From assembly GCF_024055605.1 (NCBI RefSeq), contig NZ_JAMXLX010000006.1:347925-411924 (forward strand): DNA of 64,000 bases. Reading direction: 5' to 3'. Every line of letters begins with the position of its first letter. Position 1 is the stretch's first letter. The notes below the pieces were generated by a model that had not been told where the DNA came from, made no database searches, and saw nothing but the letters and a program-made list of their open reading frames with translations. The position numbers were made by a program, and so were the translations under genes. Positions 53,020 to 61,465 of this stretch are shown piece by piece. This stretch comes from Ciceribacter sichuanensis (GTDB lineage Bacteria; Pseudomonadota; Alphaproteobacteria; Rhizobiales; Rhizobiaceae).

Positions 53020-54012
53020 ATGGACAACATTACAAGACGAAACGTCCTCAAGGCGGCTTCTGCCCTGGCGACCGTCGCCGCCGTTACGGGCGCGCCCTCC
53101 CTCACCCTCGCGGCTGCTCCGAAACAGGGCTTTCAGGCGCCCGGCTTCTACAGGATGGCGCTCGGCGATCTCGAGATTACGGCACTGCTGGACGGCACTC
53201 TGCCCCTTCCGCTTCCCGAGATGTACCGTGACGTCACCGCTCAGGATGCCGCCGAACTGCTGCGCGCGGCTTTCCGCGACATCCCGACCGATACCTCTGT
53301 CAACGCCTTCCTGGTCAACGACGGAAAGCGTCTCGTGATGATCGACGCCGGAACCGGGGCCTATCTGGGCAAGGAGGTCGGACATCTGGCGTCCAATCTC
53401 GAAGCGTCGGGTTACAGCGCCGCGCAGATCGACCATATCATCCTGACCCATGTCCATACCGATCATTCCGGCGGCCTGGTCCGCGATGGAAAAGTGGTCT
53501 TCGAAAACGCAACCGTGCATGTTCCCAAGCGGGAACTGGATTTCTGGTTGAAGACGCCGGCGGATGCGCGACCTGCGGGCCTGAACCAGCAATTGTTCAA
53601 GGAGGCGGAAGAGTGTTTGCGCCCATACCTGCAGCGCGGCAAGGTCGAAAGCTTCAAGGACGATCAGGAGGTCATCGCGGGTTTCCGTTCGATCCTGCGC
53701 CCCGGACATACCCCCGGCCATAGCTCCATCGTGGTCGAGAGTGGCGGCAAGAAGCTGGTGTTCTGGGGGGATATCACCCACGGCGACATCGTTCAGTTCA
53801 AGCAGCCGGAGGTGACGATCGAGTTCGATGTCGACCGCCCCAGCGCGGTAAAGTCCCGCAAGCAGGCTTTCGCCGAAGCGATAGCGGAAGGATATCTTGT
53901 CGCCGGCGCCCACATCGCGTTTCCCGGCATCGGCAACGTCCTGCAGGATGGTCAGAAATTTGACTGGATACCGGTGAACTATTCCGATGGAGAAGCCGGG
54001 GTAATCAAGTAA
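53020..54012 (+). CDS. exported metallo-beta-lactamase-fold hydrolase
   Basis: This 330-residue protein has a twin-arginine leader (TRRNVLKAASALATVAAV), so the folded metalloenzyme is exported to the periplasm. The MBL fold has THVHTDHSGG (metal ligands H144, H146, D148, H149), GHTPGHSS and FWGDITH. The arrangement resembles methyl-parathion-hydrolase/lactonase-like members (about 300-330 residues), so esters, lactones or organophosphates are possible substrates. The start at 53020 follows GAAGGAATT; the TTG at 52981 is less likely. Confidence 0.87.
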   Translation: MDNITRRNVLKAASALATVAAVTGAPSLTLAAAPKQGFQAPGFYRMALGDLEITALLDGTLPLPLPEMYRDVTAQDAAELLRAAFRDIPTDTSVNAFLVNDGKRLVMIDAGTGAYLGKEVGHLASNLEASGYSAAQIDHIILTHVHTDHSGGLVRDGKVVFENATVHVPKRELDFWLKTPADARPAGLNQQLFKEAEECLRPYLQRGKVESFKDDQEVIAGFRSILRPGHTPGHSSIVVESGGKKLVFWGDITHGDIVQFKQPEVTIEFDVDRPSAVKSRKQAFAEAIAEGYLVAGAHIAFPGIGNVLQDGQKFDWIPVNYSDGEAGVIK

Positions 54013-54149
54013 ACCTCGGCAAGGCCCCGGTTTCGCCCGACACGATCGGCGGCCACCGTGAAAATTCCAGCGTGAAAATTCCGCCGCGAAACTCCGACGC
54101 TTATGAGGGAGTGTCGCGGCGAACCCGTTCGAAGGTTTCGGGAGGTCAC

Positions 54150-54360
54150 GAAACCGCCATCGACAAACAGTTCCTCCCCGCCGACGAAACTGCTTTCGTC
54201 CGATGCGAGAAACAGAACCGCCTTGGCGATCTCCTCGGTCTCGGCGAGCCTGCCGAACGGAATGGTCTGCTGCATCCATTCCTCGGCACCGGCATTGCTG
54301 CGAAGATAGGTCTGCTTTGCCGACGTCTGGACCATGCCGGGTGAAACGACGTTCATTCGC
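54150..54360 (-). pseudogene. C-terminal remnant of a short-chain dehydrogenase
   Basis: About 70 codons match the end of an SDR: MNVVSPGMVQTSAKQ, PFGRLAETEEIAKAVLFL, ASDESSFVGGEELFVDGG. The cofactor-binding half and catalytic Tyr/Lys are absent upstream, where the frame is disrupted. The frame then runs past the normal SDR end to 53979. It is a non-functional remnant. Confidence 0.7.
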
Positions 54361-54740
54361 GCCCTACGCAAGGGCCAAGCCGCGATCTTCAACTTAACCG
54401 GCGATATTCGCGGAGAGGCCCACATCGTAGAACGCGCTTTCGGCATTGGGCGGGCGCGCTCACCGAGGTTGTGGCAATACTCGCGCAGAATCTCGACGCC
54501 AAAACCGCGTAACCAAGCCGTAGGAAAACCTCTTCACAGCCAAGCGAAGTGTTTGCAACAGAGCCCTTGGAACCATCACAACGACGAGCGAGGATCCCTC
54601 ATCAGCCTGCCAGCCACGGCCAACTGATGCGTTCCAGCTGATGCGTTCCAGGCGGAGCGCGGGAAGCATGGCGACTGCCGAACCTACATCATTTCAGGCG
54701 TCGGAATCTCCGCTAGCATTTCCCGGATGCCGCCTAACCG
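54361..54740. other. intergenic after the catabolic operon, possible decayed sequence
   Basis: No intact gene is seen. Short minus-strand frames may be further debris of the SDR remnant. A 12-base direct repeat CTGATGCGTTCC occurs twice near 54625-54651. Confidence 0.35.
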
Positions 54741-55205
54741 TCATTCGGGATAGATCAACACTTCGACCGCCGCCTCCGAGAGAAGAACCTCGGATCGGTC
54801 GAAGCTCTTGTCGAGCACGCCGTCATTGACGGGTTTCGCCGGCACGCAGACCATCCGCAAGCCGCTCTGGATGATCGCACGCGCGCAATCAGCACAGGGG
54901 AAACGGTTGACGTAGATCGTGCAGCCATCGACCGACACACCCATGCGCGCCGCGTTGTAGATCGCGTTGCGCTCGGCATGCTCGAACCAGAAGAACTTCT
55001 CCCCGCTCTTACGGTCGAAACGGACTTCTTCGTTCTCTTTCACGCCGCGCGGCAACCCGTTATAGCCCATCGTCCGCACTTCATGCGCGGGGCCGACGAC
55101 CACCGCGCCGACACGGAAATCGCGATCCTCCGACCAGGCGGCGATATGGTTGCAAAGCCCCATGAAGCGGTCATGCCATCTGGCTTCTTTTTCGTTCTCG
55201 CCCAT
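54741..55205 (-). CDS. dCMP/cytidine deaminase-like zinc hydrolase
   Basis: This is a 154-residue zinc deaminase. The zinc-binding motif EHAERNAI provides His and proton-shuttle Glu (H76, E78), and FPCADCARAI supplies the zinc cysteines (C104, C107). The front half has a deoxycytidylate-deaminase-like VGAVVVGPAHEVRTMGYNGLP. It is the last gene of the nine-gene operon, 13 bases after the DapA-type gene. In this context it more likely deaminates a catabolic intermediate, or hydrolyses a related C-N bond, than serving nucleotide metabolism. The start at 55205 was chosen over a long upstream frame that overlaps the DapA gene. Confidence 0.82.
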   Translation of the reverse strand: MGENEKEARWHDRFMGLCNHIAAWSEDRDFRVGAVVVGPAHEVRTMGYNGLPRGVKENEEVRFDRKSGEKFFWFEHAERNAIYNAARMGVSVDGCTIYVNRFPCADCARAIIQSGLRMVCVPAKPVNDGVLDKSFDRSEVLLSEAAVEVLIYPE

Positions 55206-55218
55206 CTTCGTTCTTCCG

Positions 55219-56094
55219 TCAGGCAGCAAGTGTACCGAGGCGACCGGAAAGCGCGGACCGTTGCGGCGGGTCAAGGGAAACGAAAGGCGGCATGACCCGC
55301 TCCCACCCGGAATCACCTGTGCGCTGGCCGACCAGGTATTTCACGGAAGCAACCAGTGCCGGTCCGACAATGGCGCTGCGAATAGCGGCGATTTCATCGA
55401 GATCGGCCTGCTTCGGGTTCTGTCGTTGGCGCCAGACCTTCGCCGACTGGGCGGATGTCTGGTTGGTGGTGGCAGAGATGCACCCGGCGAAACCGGATCG
55501 AGCGGCCTCGCCCAGAGAAACCTCGGAGCTTGGAAAGACGGAAAAACCTTCGAAGCCGGCCGCCAGCGCTCGGCAATAATCGAGATCTCCTGAGGAATCC
55601 TTGATGCCCGCGAAACGTTCCGGTGCGAGGTCACGCAGACGCGCGATGACATCGGCTGAAAGGGTGATGCCGGTCATCTGCGGATAATTGTAGAAATAGA
55701 TGGCAATCGGAGAACCGGCAAGCTGCTGGTGTACGGCCATGTACCAGGCGACAAGGCCATCGTCCGGCAGGGGCTTATAGTAGTAGGGTGGCAAGACGAG
55801 CGCCACGGGATAGCCGAGAGCGGCGGCATGGCGCGTGAGATCGACGGTCTCGGAAAGCGACGGTGTGCCCGTTCCGACCATCAGCCGCTCGCGCGGCAAG
55901 CCTTCAGCTGCCCAGGTCATGACGCGCTTGCGGGTTTCTGTATCGAAGAGGTTCGCCTCTCCGGTTGAACCCAGGATATTGAGCCCGTCGCAGCCGTTGT
56001 CGAGTAACCACAGACAATGATCGATAAACGGTTCGCGAACCGGTTCCAGCCGGTTGGACAGCGGCGTCGGAACAGCGGCGATTACACCCTGCAT
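55219..56094 (-). CDS. dihydrodipicolinate synthase/N-acetylneuraminate lyase-family aldolase
   Basis: This is a 291-residue DapA-superfamily TIM barrel, with GSTGEAN (42-48), the catalytic Tyr in YFYNYP (Y135) and the Schiff-base Lys in FAGIKDSSGD (K165). GGGAGG about 8 bases before the ATG at 56094 decides the start; in-frame ATGs at 56130 and 56178 lack such a site. Family members cleave or form carbon-carbon bonds next to a 2-oxo acid, or dehydrate. A second, dedicated dapA is not expected in this context, so a catabolic aldolase or hydratase-aldolase role is inferred. Confidence 0.85.
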   Translation of the reverse strand: MQGVIAAVPTPLSNRLEPVREPFIDHCLWLLDNGCDGLNILGSTGEANLFDTETRKRVMTWAAEGLPRERLMVGTGTPSLSETVDLTRHAAALGYPVALVLPPYYYKPLPDDGLVAWYMAVHQQLAGSPIAIYFYNYPQMTGITLSADVIARLRDLAPERFAGIKDSSGDLDYCRALAAGFEGFSVFPSSEVSLGEAARSGFAGCISATTNQTSAQSAKVWRQRQNPKQADLDEIAAIRSAIVGPALVASVKYLVGQRTGDSGWERVMPPFVSLDPPQRSALSGRLGTLAA

Positions 56095-56111
56095 GGCGGT
56101 ACCTCCCAATT

Positions 56112-56441
56112 TCAGTTTCTTGTCGTCCATGCCGCGACCGCCGGATGGTCGCGGATCGGTGGTGCCTTGCGACTCCATCCGCCGGGGCTCGCGAGCGAGC
56201 CATCTTCCAGCGAAAATGCCTCGCGGTTGACAGCCACGAACAGACTGTCATCGCTCTTCACCTCGTCTTCGAAGCGGATCGCGTCGACGGGGCAGACGCT
56301 TTCGCATACCCCGCATTCGATACACTCGTCGGGGTGGATGTAGAACATGCGCCCACCCTCATAAATGCAATCGACCGGGCAGACCGTCGTACAGGCACCG
56401 TCTTTCACGTCGATACATTCGCTCTTGATGACCAGCGCCAT
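56112..56441 (-). CDS. 7Fe ferredoxin (FdxA type)
   Basis: This 109-residue ferredoxin has clustered cysteines C9, C17, C21, C25 and C40, C43, C46, C50. The segments CPVDCIYEGGRMFYIHPDEC and CGVCESVCPVDAI are typical of proteins with one [3Fe-4S] and one [4Fe-4S] centre. The start at 56441 lies 7 bases after the enoyl-CoA hydratase stop. As part of the operon it probably carries electrons to or from the FAD oxidoreductase. Confidence 0.9.
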   Translation of the reverse strand: MALVIKSECIDVKDGACTTVCPVDCIYEGGRMFYIHPDECIECGVCESVCPVDAIRFEDEVKSDDSLFVAVNREAFSLEDGSLASPGGWSRKAPPIRDHPAVAAWTTRN

Positions 56442-56448
56442 GCCGAGC

Positions 56449-57225
56449 CTACTTGCCCCGCCATTGCGGCGGGCGTTTTTCGCGGAAAGCGGCGACACCT
56501 TCGGCGGAATCCTCAGAGTTCAAGGCATGGATCAGCTCCGGTGTCTTGAGCGCACGCGCGTCGGTATCGCTCAGATGCGCGGTCGCCCGGATCGAGCGCT
56601 TGATCGCTTTCACCGAGAGCGGCGCGCACGCCAAGATGTCATCGACCCAACGGGCCACTTCGTCGTCCAGCTCGCCTTCCGACACCACCGCGTTGACGAG
56701 ACCGTAGCGCGCCGCATCCGCAGCACTCATCATACGCCCGGTCATCATGAGGCCCGCCGCGATGTTACGCGGGATCAGTCGCTGCAGCATCACCATGCCT
56801 CCGTCGAGCGGCAGTCGCCCGACCTTGGCCTCAGGTAACCCGAAGCGGACATGGTCGGCGGCAATAACGATATCGGCGCCCAGTACCATTTCCATGCCGC
56901 CGCCGAGCGCCAGCCCGTTGACCCGCGCGATCACCGGCACAGTTAGGCTGGCGCGGCAGGCAATGCCTCCGAAACCGTTGATGCTCGCAGCCGCCCAGTA
57001 TTCGAGGCCACTCTTGCCACTGTCGGATTTCAGATCGGCACCCGCGCTGAAAGCCCGGCTGCCTGACCCCGTCAGCACTACGCAGCGTACGCTGGCATCG
57101 GCTTCAATGGCTTGCCAGATATGCTCAAGTTCGTCCGCGGTCGCCGCATCGACGGCGTTCATGCGATCTGGCCGGTCGATGGTCACGCGAGCGACACCGT
57201 TCTCGATGGTGAAAAGCACCGTCAT
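56449..57225 (-). CDS. enoyl-CoA hydratase/isomerase family protein
   Basis: This 258-residue crotonase-fold protein has the oxyanion-hole segments SAGADLKS (about 60-67) and NGLALGGGMEMVLGAD, plus the LPEAKVGRLPLDGGM active-site region. It acts on an acyl-CoA, probably the product of the CoA transferase whose gene it overlaps by 4 bases. Hydration or ring opening of an unsaturated CoA ester is the likely role. The start at 57225 is set by the overlap; the longer upstream frame is a shadow of the CoA-transferase gene. Confidence 0.9.
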   Translation of the reverse strand: MTVLFTIENGVARVTIDRPDRMNAVDAATADELEHIWQAIEADASVRCVVLTGSGSRAFSAGADLKSDSGKSGLEYWAAASINGFGGIACRASLTVPVIARVNGLALGGGMEMVLGADIVIAADHVRFGLPEAKVGRLPLDGGMVMLQRLIPRNIAAGLMMTGRMMSAADAARYGLVNAVVSEGELDDEVARWVDDILACAPLSVKAIKRSIRATAHLSDTDARALKTPELIHALNSEDSAEGVAAFREKRPPQWRGK

Positions 57226-58382
57226 ACCGCGGTTCTCCTCAACTCTGGAGCCAGGCCGAACTCCTCGATCACTTCCCGGGTGTGTTCGCCGAGACGGGGC
57301 GGGAGGTGGCGCACCGTTACTGGTGAGTCGCTCAAATGTACCGGCGAACCAAGGAGGCGCAGTGATCCGAGCAACGGATGATCGATATCGACGAACATGC
57401 CGTTGATTTCCGTCTGCGGGTCGGCGAGCGCGGTACCGAGGGAGCGAACGGGCGCGCAAAGCAGGTCCTGCTCCTCAAGCCTGGCAAGCCAGTGATCGAC
57501 CGTGTTCGTGGCGATCCGCTTGCGAAACGTCTCCTGAAGGAAGGGCTTGTTCGCCCTCTGGCTGGCAAGATCGGGGTAGTCGGGCGACATATCGTCGAGA
57601 CCGAGCGCCGCGCAGATATCGCGAAGCGGATTCTGCTTGAAGGCGCCGACGATGACCAGCGCGCCATCAGTGGCGTCGAAGAGCCCCGTCAGCGGCATGG
57701 CCGCCCAATTGAGGATCTCACGATGCTTCGACCACTGCGCGGCCTCCTGCATCTGCATGGCAATGATGGAGTCGTAGAGCGAAACCGTCACCTTCTGGCC
57801 ATGGCCGGTCTTCTCGCGCGCCAGAAGCGCGGCCAGAACACCCTGCACGAGGTGCATCCCGGCTGTATAATCGCACAGCGTCGTTGGATAGATCGAGCGC
57901 GGGATCGACGGGTCGGAAGTCTTTTCCATGACACCCGTCATCGCCTGGGCCAGCACGTCCTGCCCGCCCTTGTGGGCATAGGGGCCCGTCTCGCCGAAAC
58001 CGGTGCCGGAAGCGCAGATGATACGGGGATTGATCCCCTTCAGCGTCTCATAGCCGAAACCGAGCCGGTCCATGACGCCTGCGCGGAAGTTGTCGACGAC
58101 CACGTCCGACACCCGCACGAGATCATAGATCATCTCGCGCCCGGCCTTGGATTTCGTGTCGATCTCAACCGACCGCTTGTTACGGTTGAGTGAGCAGAAG
58201 ACCGCGTTGTTCTGGCCAGTCTCGCTCATGTCGCCCATGAAGTTGCGCGACAGGTCGCCGGCGCCTGGCCGCTCGACCTTGATAACATCGGCGCCGAAAT
58301 CGGCCAGCATCTGGGTTGCGCAAGGACCAAGCATGACCTGGGTGAAGTCGATGACACGAATGCCTTCGAGAGGATGAACCAT
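57222..58382 (-). CDS. CaiB/BaiF (family III) CoA transferase
   Basis: This is a 386-residue family III CoA transferase. It starts HPLEGIRVIDFTQVMLGPCATQMLADFGADVIKVE, the hallmark of the group, and has the active-site Asp in TLCDYTAG (D171). It moves CoA from a donor such as succinyl-CoA to a carboxylic acid, here presumably the imported or oxidised substrate. It overlaps the hydratase gene by 4 bases and follows the FAD enzyme gene by 16 bases. Confidence 0.9.
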   Translation of the reverse strand: MVHPLEGIRVIDFTQVMLGPCATQMLADFGADVIKVERPGAGDLSRNFMGDMSETGQNNAVFCSLNRNKRSVEIDTKSKAGREMIYDLVRVSDVVVDNFRAGVMDRLGFGYETLKGINPRIICASGTGFGETGPYAHKGGQDVLAQAMTGVMEKTSDPSIPRSIYPTTLCDYTAGMHLVQGVLAALLAREKTGHGQKVTVSLYDSIIAMQMQEAAQWSKHREILNWAAMPLTGLFDATDGALVIVGAFKQNPLRDICAALGLDDMSPDYPDLASQRANKPFLQETFRKRIATNTVDHWLARLEEQDLLCAPVRSLGTALADPQTEINGMFVDIDHPLLGSLRLLGSPVHLSDSPVTVRHLPPRLGEHTREVIEEFGLAPELRRTAV

Positions 58383-58398
58383 TGTCTATTCCTTGATT

Positions 58399-59766
58399 TC
58401 AGACCGCGACCGCGCGCGGTTCGATGAGAGCGTTTGCCGAAGGCCGGTCGCCGGGATCAGCCCCTTGTGAACGCATGCGGGCTTGAATTGCCGTGGCATC
58501 GACATCACGAAGCGCGATTGAGCCTTCGAGCGCCAGCGAAACGGCAACACCGGCCGCCTCTCCCTGCGCCATGCAGGGCGGGATTTCGCGCGATAGCTTC
58601 TGCGCCTCGCTTTCAGCCGAATAGTGACGACCCGCGACGATCAGGTTGTCGAGGCCCTTCGGCAGGAGCGCGCGATAAGGCGTATAGTAATCGCGGCCCC
58701 GGCAGACGGTGTCGTCGAAATAACGACGGTTCTTCACGTCGTCGCGGGTAACAACGTATTCGCCCTGGAGAAGGCGCGTCTGGCGGATGCCGATCTGCTC
58801 GGCGGCGCCCAGCATTTTCGCCTTCTCGAAGCCAGGAAGGTTGGCACGGGCGAATTCCAGGAGCGCCATCATGCGATCGCGCCCCTGCATTTCGGCCGAG
58901 ACCATGTCTTCCGGCGAAAGACCGTCGAAGCCCGGCATATGCGGGCAATTGCACCAGACGATGCCCGGCAGCGGTGTCTTCAGCCACCACATGCCCCAGG
59001 CCCCGCCGATGATGCGTCGCGCCTTGCGGTCGAGTTCCTTGTAGGCCTCCGGATTTTCATACTCAAAGGCTTCCGCCGCATCGGTGTCAACGTCGCAAAG
59101 CCGGAAGACGGTGGTGACAATATACTGGCCGCTGAGGAAGGAGGCGCCGGCGGAGGTCGCAACGTCGAGGTCGCCCGAAGCGTCCACCACCATCTTCGCG
59201 CGGATCGCCTGGCGTCCGAGCTTGGTCTGGCAGACAACAGCCGTTACACGGCCATCCTCGACCACCGTTTCGGAAAACCAGCTGTGAAGACGCAGATGGA
59301 TATTCGTCTCGCGCACCAGATCGAGGCTGACACGTTTCCAGGCGTCGGGGTCGAAGGCGACGGCATGGATGATCGGCTGCGGCATTCCGGTCTTGTGGAA
59401 GTCGATGCAGCCGAAACGGGACCACTTGCGCCACATGTCCCAGCTCGTCACACAGTCTTCCGGTGGCGGGAAGACGGCCGCGTCCTGACGCTGCAGCCGG
59501 TCGACGAATTCGCTGACGATGCCGGTCGTTACGATTTCGGCACCGTCGTTGACCATGTCGTCGAGCACCAACACCATGCCGCCGGACGCCATGCCGCCGA
59601 GATGGTGGTAGCGCTCGATCAGCGTTACCGAGCAGCCGTTGCGCGCGGCCGAGACGGCGGCCGACAGACCCGCGGGACCCGCGCCGACGACCACGACATC
59701 GCAATCGGCGACAACGGGAACGGCCTGGCTTTTCAACGTTATGAAGTCTCTCGCCTTATCGGGCAT
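58399..59766 (-). CDS. FAD-dependent oxidoreductase
   Basis: This 455-residue flavoprotein has dinucleotide-binding VVVGAGPAGLSAAVSAARNG (22-41) and LIERYHHLGGMASGG. A second FAD contact is VVDASGDLDVA and the C-terminal FAD motif region is LIVAGRHYSAESEA. It belongs to the FAD_oxidored group (PF12831-like), in which a flavin oxidises or reduces an unknown small molecule. AAGGAGGAAA immediately before 59766 decides the start. The gene follows the importer by 78 bases; the ferredoxin four genes on is a likely electron partner. Confidence 0.87.
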   Translation of the reverse strand: MPDKARDFITLKSQAVPVVADCDVVVVGAGPAGLSAAVSAARNGCSVTLIERYHHLGGMASGGMVLVLDDMVNDGAEIVTTGIVSEFVDRLQRQDAAVFPPPEDCVTSWDMWRKWSRFGCIDFHKTGMPQPIIHAVAFDPDAWKRVSLDLVRETNIHLRLHSWFSETVVEDGRVTAVVCQTKLGRQAIRAKMVVDASGDLDVATSAGASFLSGQYIVTTVFRLCDVDTDAAEAFEYENPEAYKELDRKARRIIGGAWGMWWLKTPLPGIVWCNCPHMPGFDGLSPEDMVSAEMQGRDRMMALLEFARANLPGFEKAKMLGAAEQIGIRQTRLLQGEYVVTRDDVKNRRYFDDTVCRGRDYYTPYRALLPKGLDNLIVAGRHYSAESEAQKLSREIPPCMAQGEAAGVAVSLALEGSIALRDVDATAIQARMRSQGADPGDRPSANALIEPRAVAV

Positions 59767-59844
59767 GATTTTCCTCCTTGGACAGATTCCCGCCCTCACC
59801 GCGCTTTCGCGGTCCGTGAGACGAGCCCTGTCCCCTCGAATGAC

Positions 59845-60660
59845 CTATTTGTGTTCCCAGCGGACGAAGAACCGCTCGGCTATCGCGACCGCCGCGAACA
59901 TCACCACCGACAGCCCCGACGACATCAGCACGGTCGCGTAGAGCTGCGCCGAACGGAAATTGAAGGTTGCGTCGATGATGAGTGTGCCCAGACCCTTGTC
60001 AGCACCGACCCATTCGCCGACGATCGCCCCGATGACGCTGGTTGTTGCGGCGATCTTGAGCGCGGCGAAAAGGAACGGCATCGACGAAGGCAGCCGCATC
60101 TTCCAGAAGACCTCCCGCTTGGAAGCCGAGAGGATTCGGGCAAGTTCCATGAGCTGCGGGCTCACCGATTCCAGGCCACGCACCATGTTGACGAGCGTCG
60201 GGAAGAAGCAAATCAGTGCGGCGATCACCACCTTGGCGGTCAGCCCACCCCCGAAGATCAGGACGAGGATCGGCGCGATGGCGAGGATCGGCACAGTGTT
60301 GATGAAGACGGCGATCGGGAAGAACGCCTTCTCAATCGTCTTGTTGTGGACGAAGGCGATCGCAATCAGCACGGCGGCGAGATTACCCGTCGCAAAACCG
60401 AGCAAACTCTCGAACAAGGTCGGCCAGAAATTGCGCATCAACAGCGGAAAATCGCTGACCAATGTTTTCGCGATGTCGCTCGGCGTCGGCGCGATATACG
60501 ACGGAACGCCGAAGATCCGCACGCCCGCCTCCCACATGAGAACGAGCGCCATGGCCGTGATGAGCGGTATGGGCAGAGTGGTGCCGCCGAGTTTGCGTAT
60601 CAAATTGGTCCTTTCGCGAAGCGCGACTGGACGGGCTGACATGTTGTCGGTCGTCGCCAT
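59845..60660 (-). CDS. ABC transporter permease (TauC/SsuC type)
   Basis: This 271-residue inner-membrane protein has six helices and the coupling loop ELARILSASKREVFWKMRLPSS (about 170-190), typical of nitrate/sulfonate/taurine-type importers. The start ATG at 60660 overlaps the ATPase stop in ATGA. A GTG two codons upstream is an alternative. It is the channel for the NMT1-like binding protein. Confidence 0.9.
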   Translation of the reverse strand: MATTDNMSARPVALRERTNLIRKLGGTTLPIPLITAMALVLMWEAGVRIFGVPSYIAPTPSDIAKTLVSDFPLLMRNFWPTLFESLLGFATGNLAAVLIAIAFVHNKTIEKAFFPIAVFINTVPILAIAPILVLIFGGGLTAKVVIAALICFFPTLVNMVRGLESVSPQLMELARILSASKREVFWKMRLPSSMPFLFAALKIAATTSVIGAIVGEWVGADKGLGTLIIDATFNFRSAQLYATVLMSSGLSVVMFAAVAIAERFFVRWEHK

Positions 60661-61454
60661 CAGCACGTCTCCAGAAGCTGGCGCAGATGCGCGGAATAAC
60701 GGGTGAACTCCAGCGTGTCCCGGAGTGAAGTCTCACGCGGATAGGCAAAGTCGATGTCGACGATTTCCTTCACCCTCCCCGGATTGGCCTTCAGCATCAA
60801 TACTTTCTGGCCGAGGAAGATTGCTTCCGGGATCGAGTGCGTGACGAACAGGATCGTCACGCCCGTCTCCTGCCAGATGCGAAGGAGCTCGAGGTTCATG
60901 TGATCGCGCGTCATCTCGTCGAGCGCGCCGAAAGGCTCATCCATGAGAAGCAACTTCGGCTTGCAGACAAGCGCACGAGCAATCGCCACACGCTGGCGCA
61001 TGCCGCCCGAAAGCTCGTGCGGCAGGGCCTTTTCGCGGCCCTTGAGGCCGACAAGTTCAAGAAGTTCCGCCGGCGACCAGTCGCTGACCGGAATGTCGAT
61101 ACCCCGGTTTCTGCCGATCTCCAGCGGCAGACACACGTTCTCGATGGCCGTGCGCCACGGAAGCAGCGTCGCCTCTTGGAAGACGAAGGCAAACTCCCGC
61201 GCCAGGCGTGCGGCTTCCGTAGACTTGCCGAAGACGGTCACTTCGCCGTCGGCAAGCGGAATGAGATCGGAAATCAGTCGTAGCATCGTAGACTTGCCGC
61301 AGCCCGACGGGCCGAGGATGGAATAAAACGCACCCTCCTCGATATCGAGACTGATCCTGTCGATCGCCGTGAAATCGGCGAAGCGAACCGTCGCGTTTCT
61401 GAGTATGGCCGCTAGCGGCTTGCCGCCCGCGACATCCTTGATGGTCGCATTCAT
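60660..61454 (-). CDS. ABC transporter ATP-binding protein (TauB/SsuB type)
   Basis: This 264-residue ATPase has Walker A GPSGCGKST, Q-loop FQEATLLPWRT (the LLPW signature of the sulfonate/taurine group), signature LSGGMRQR, Walker B LLLMDEP and switch His in VTHSIPEA. It follows the binding-protein gene by 11 bases and overlaps the permease gene. It energises uptake by the operon's importer. Confidence 0.92.
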   Translation of the reverse strand: MNATIKDVAGGKPLAAILRNATVRFADFTAIDRISLDIEEGAFYSILGPSGCGKSTMLRLISDLIPLADGEVTVFGKSTEAARLAREFAFVFQEATLLPWRTAIENVCLPLEIGRNRGIDIPVSDWSPAELLELVGLKGREKALPHELSGGMRQRVAIARALVCKPKLLLMDEPFGALDEMTRDHMNLELLRIWQETGVTILFVTHSIPEAIFLGQKVLMLKANPGRVKEIVDIDFAYPRETSLRDTLEFTRYSAHLRQLLETC

Positions 61455-61465
61455 GAGTGCGCCCT

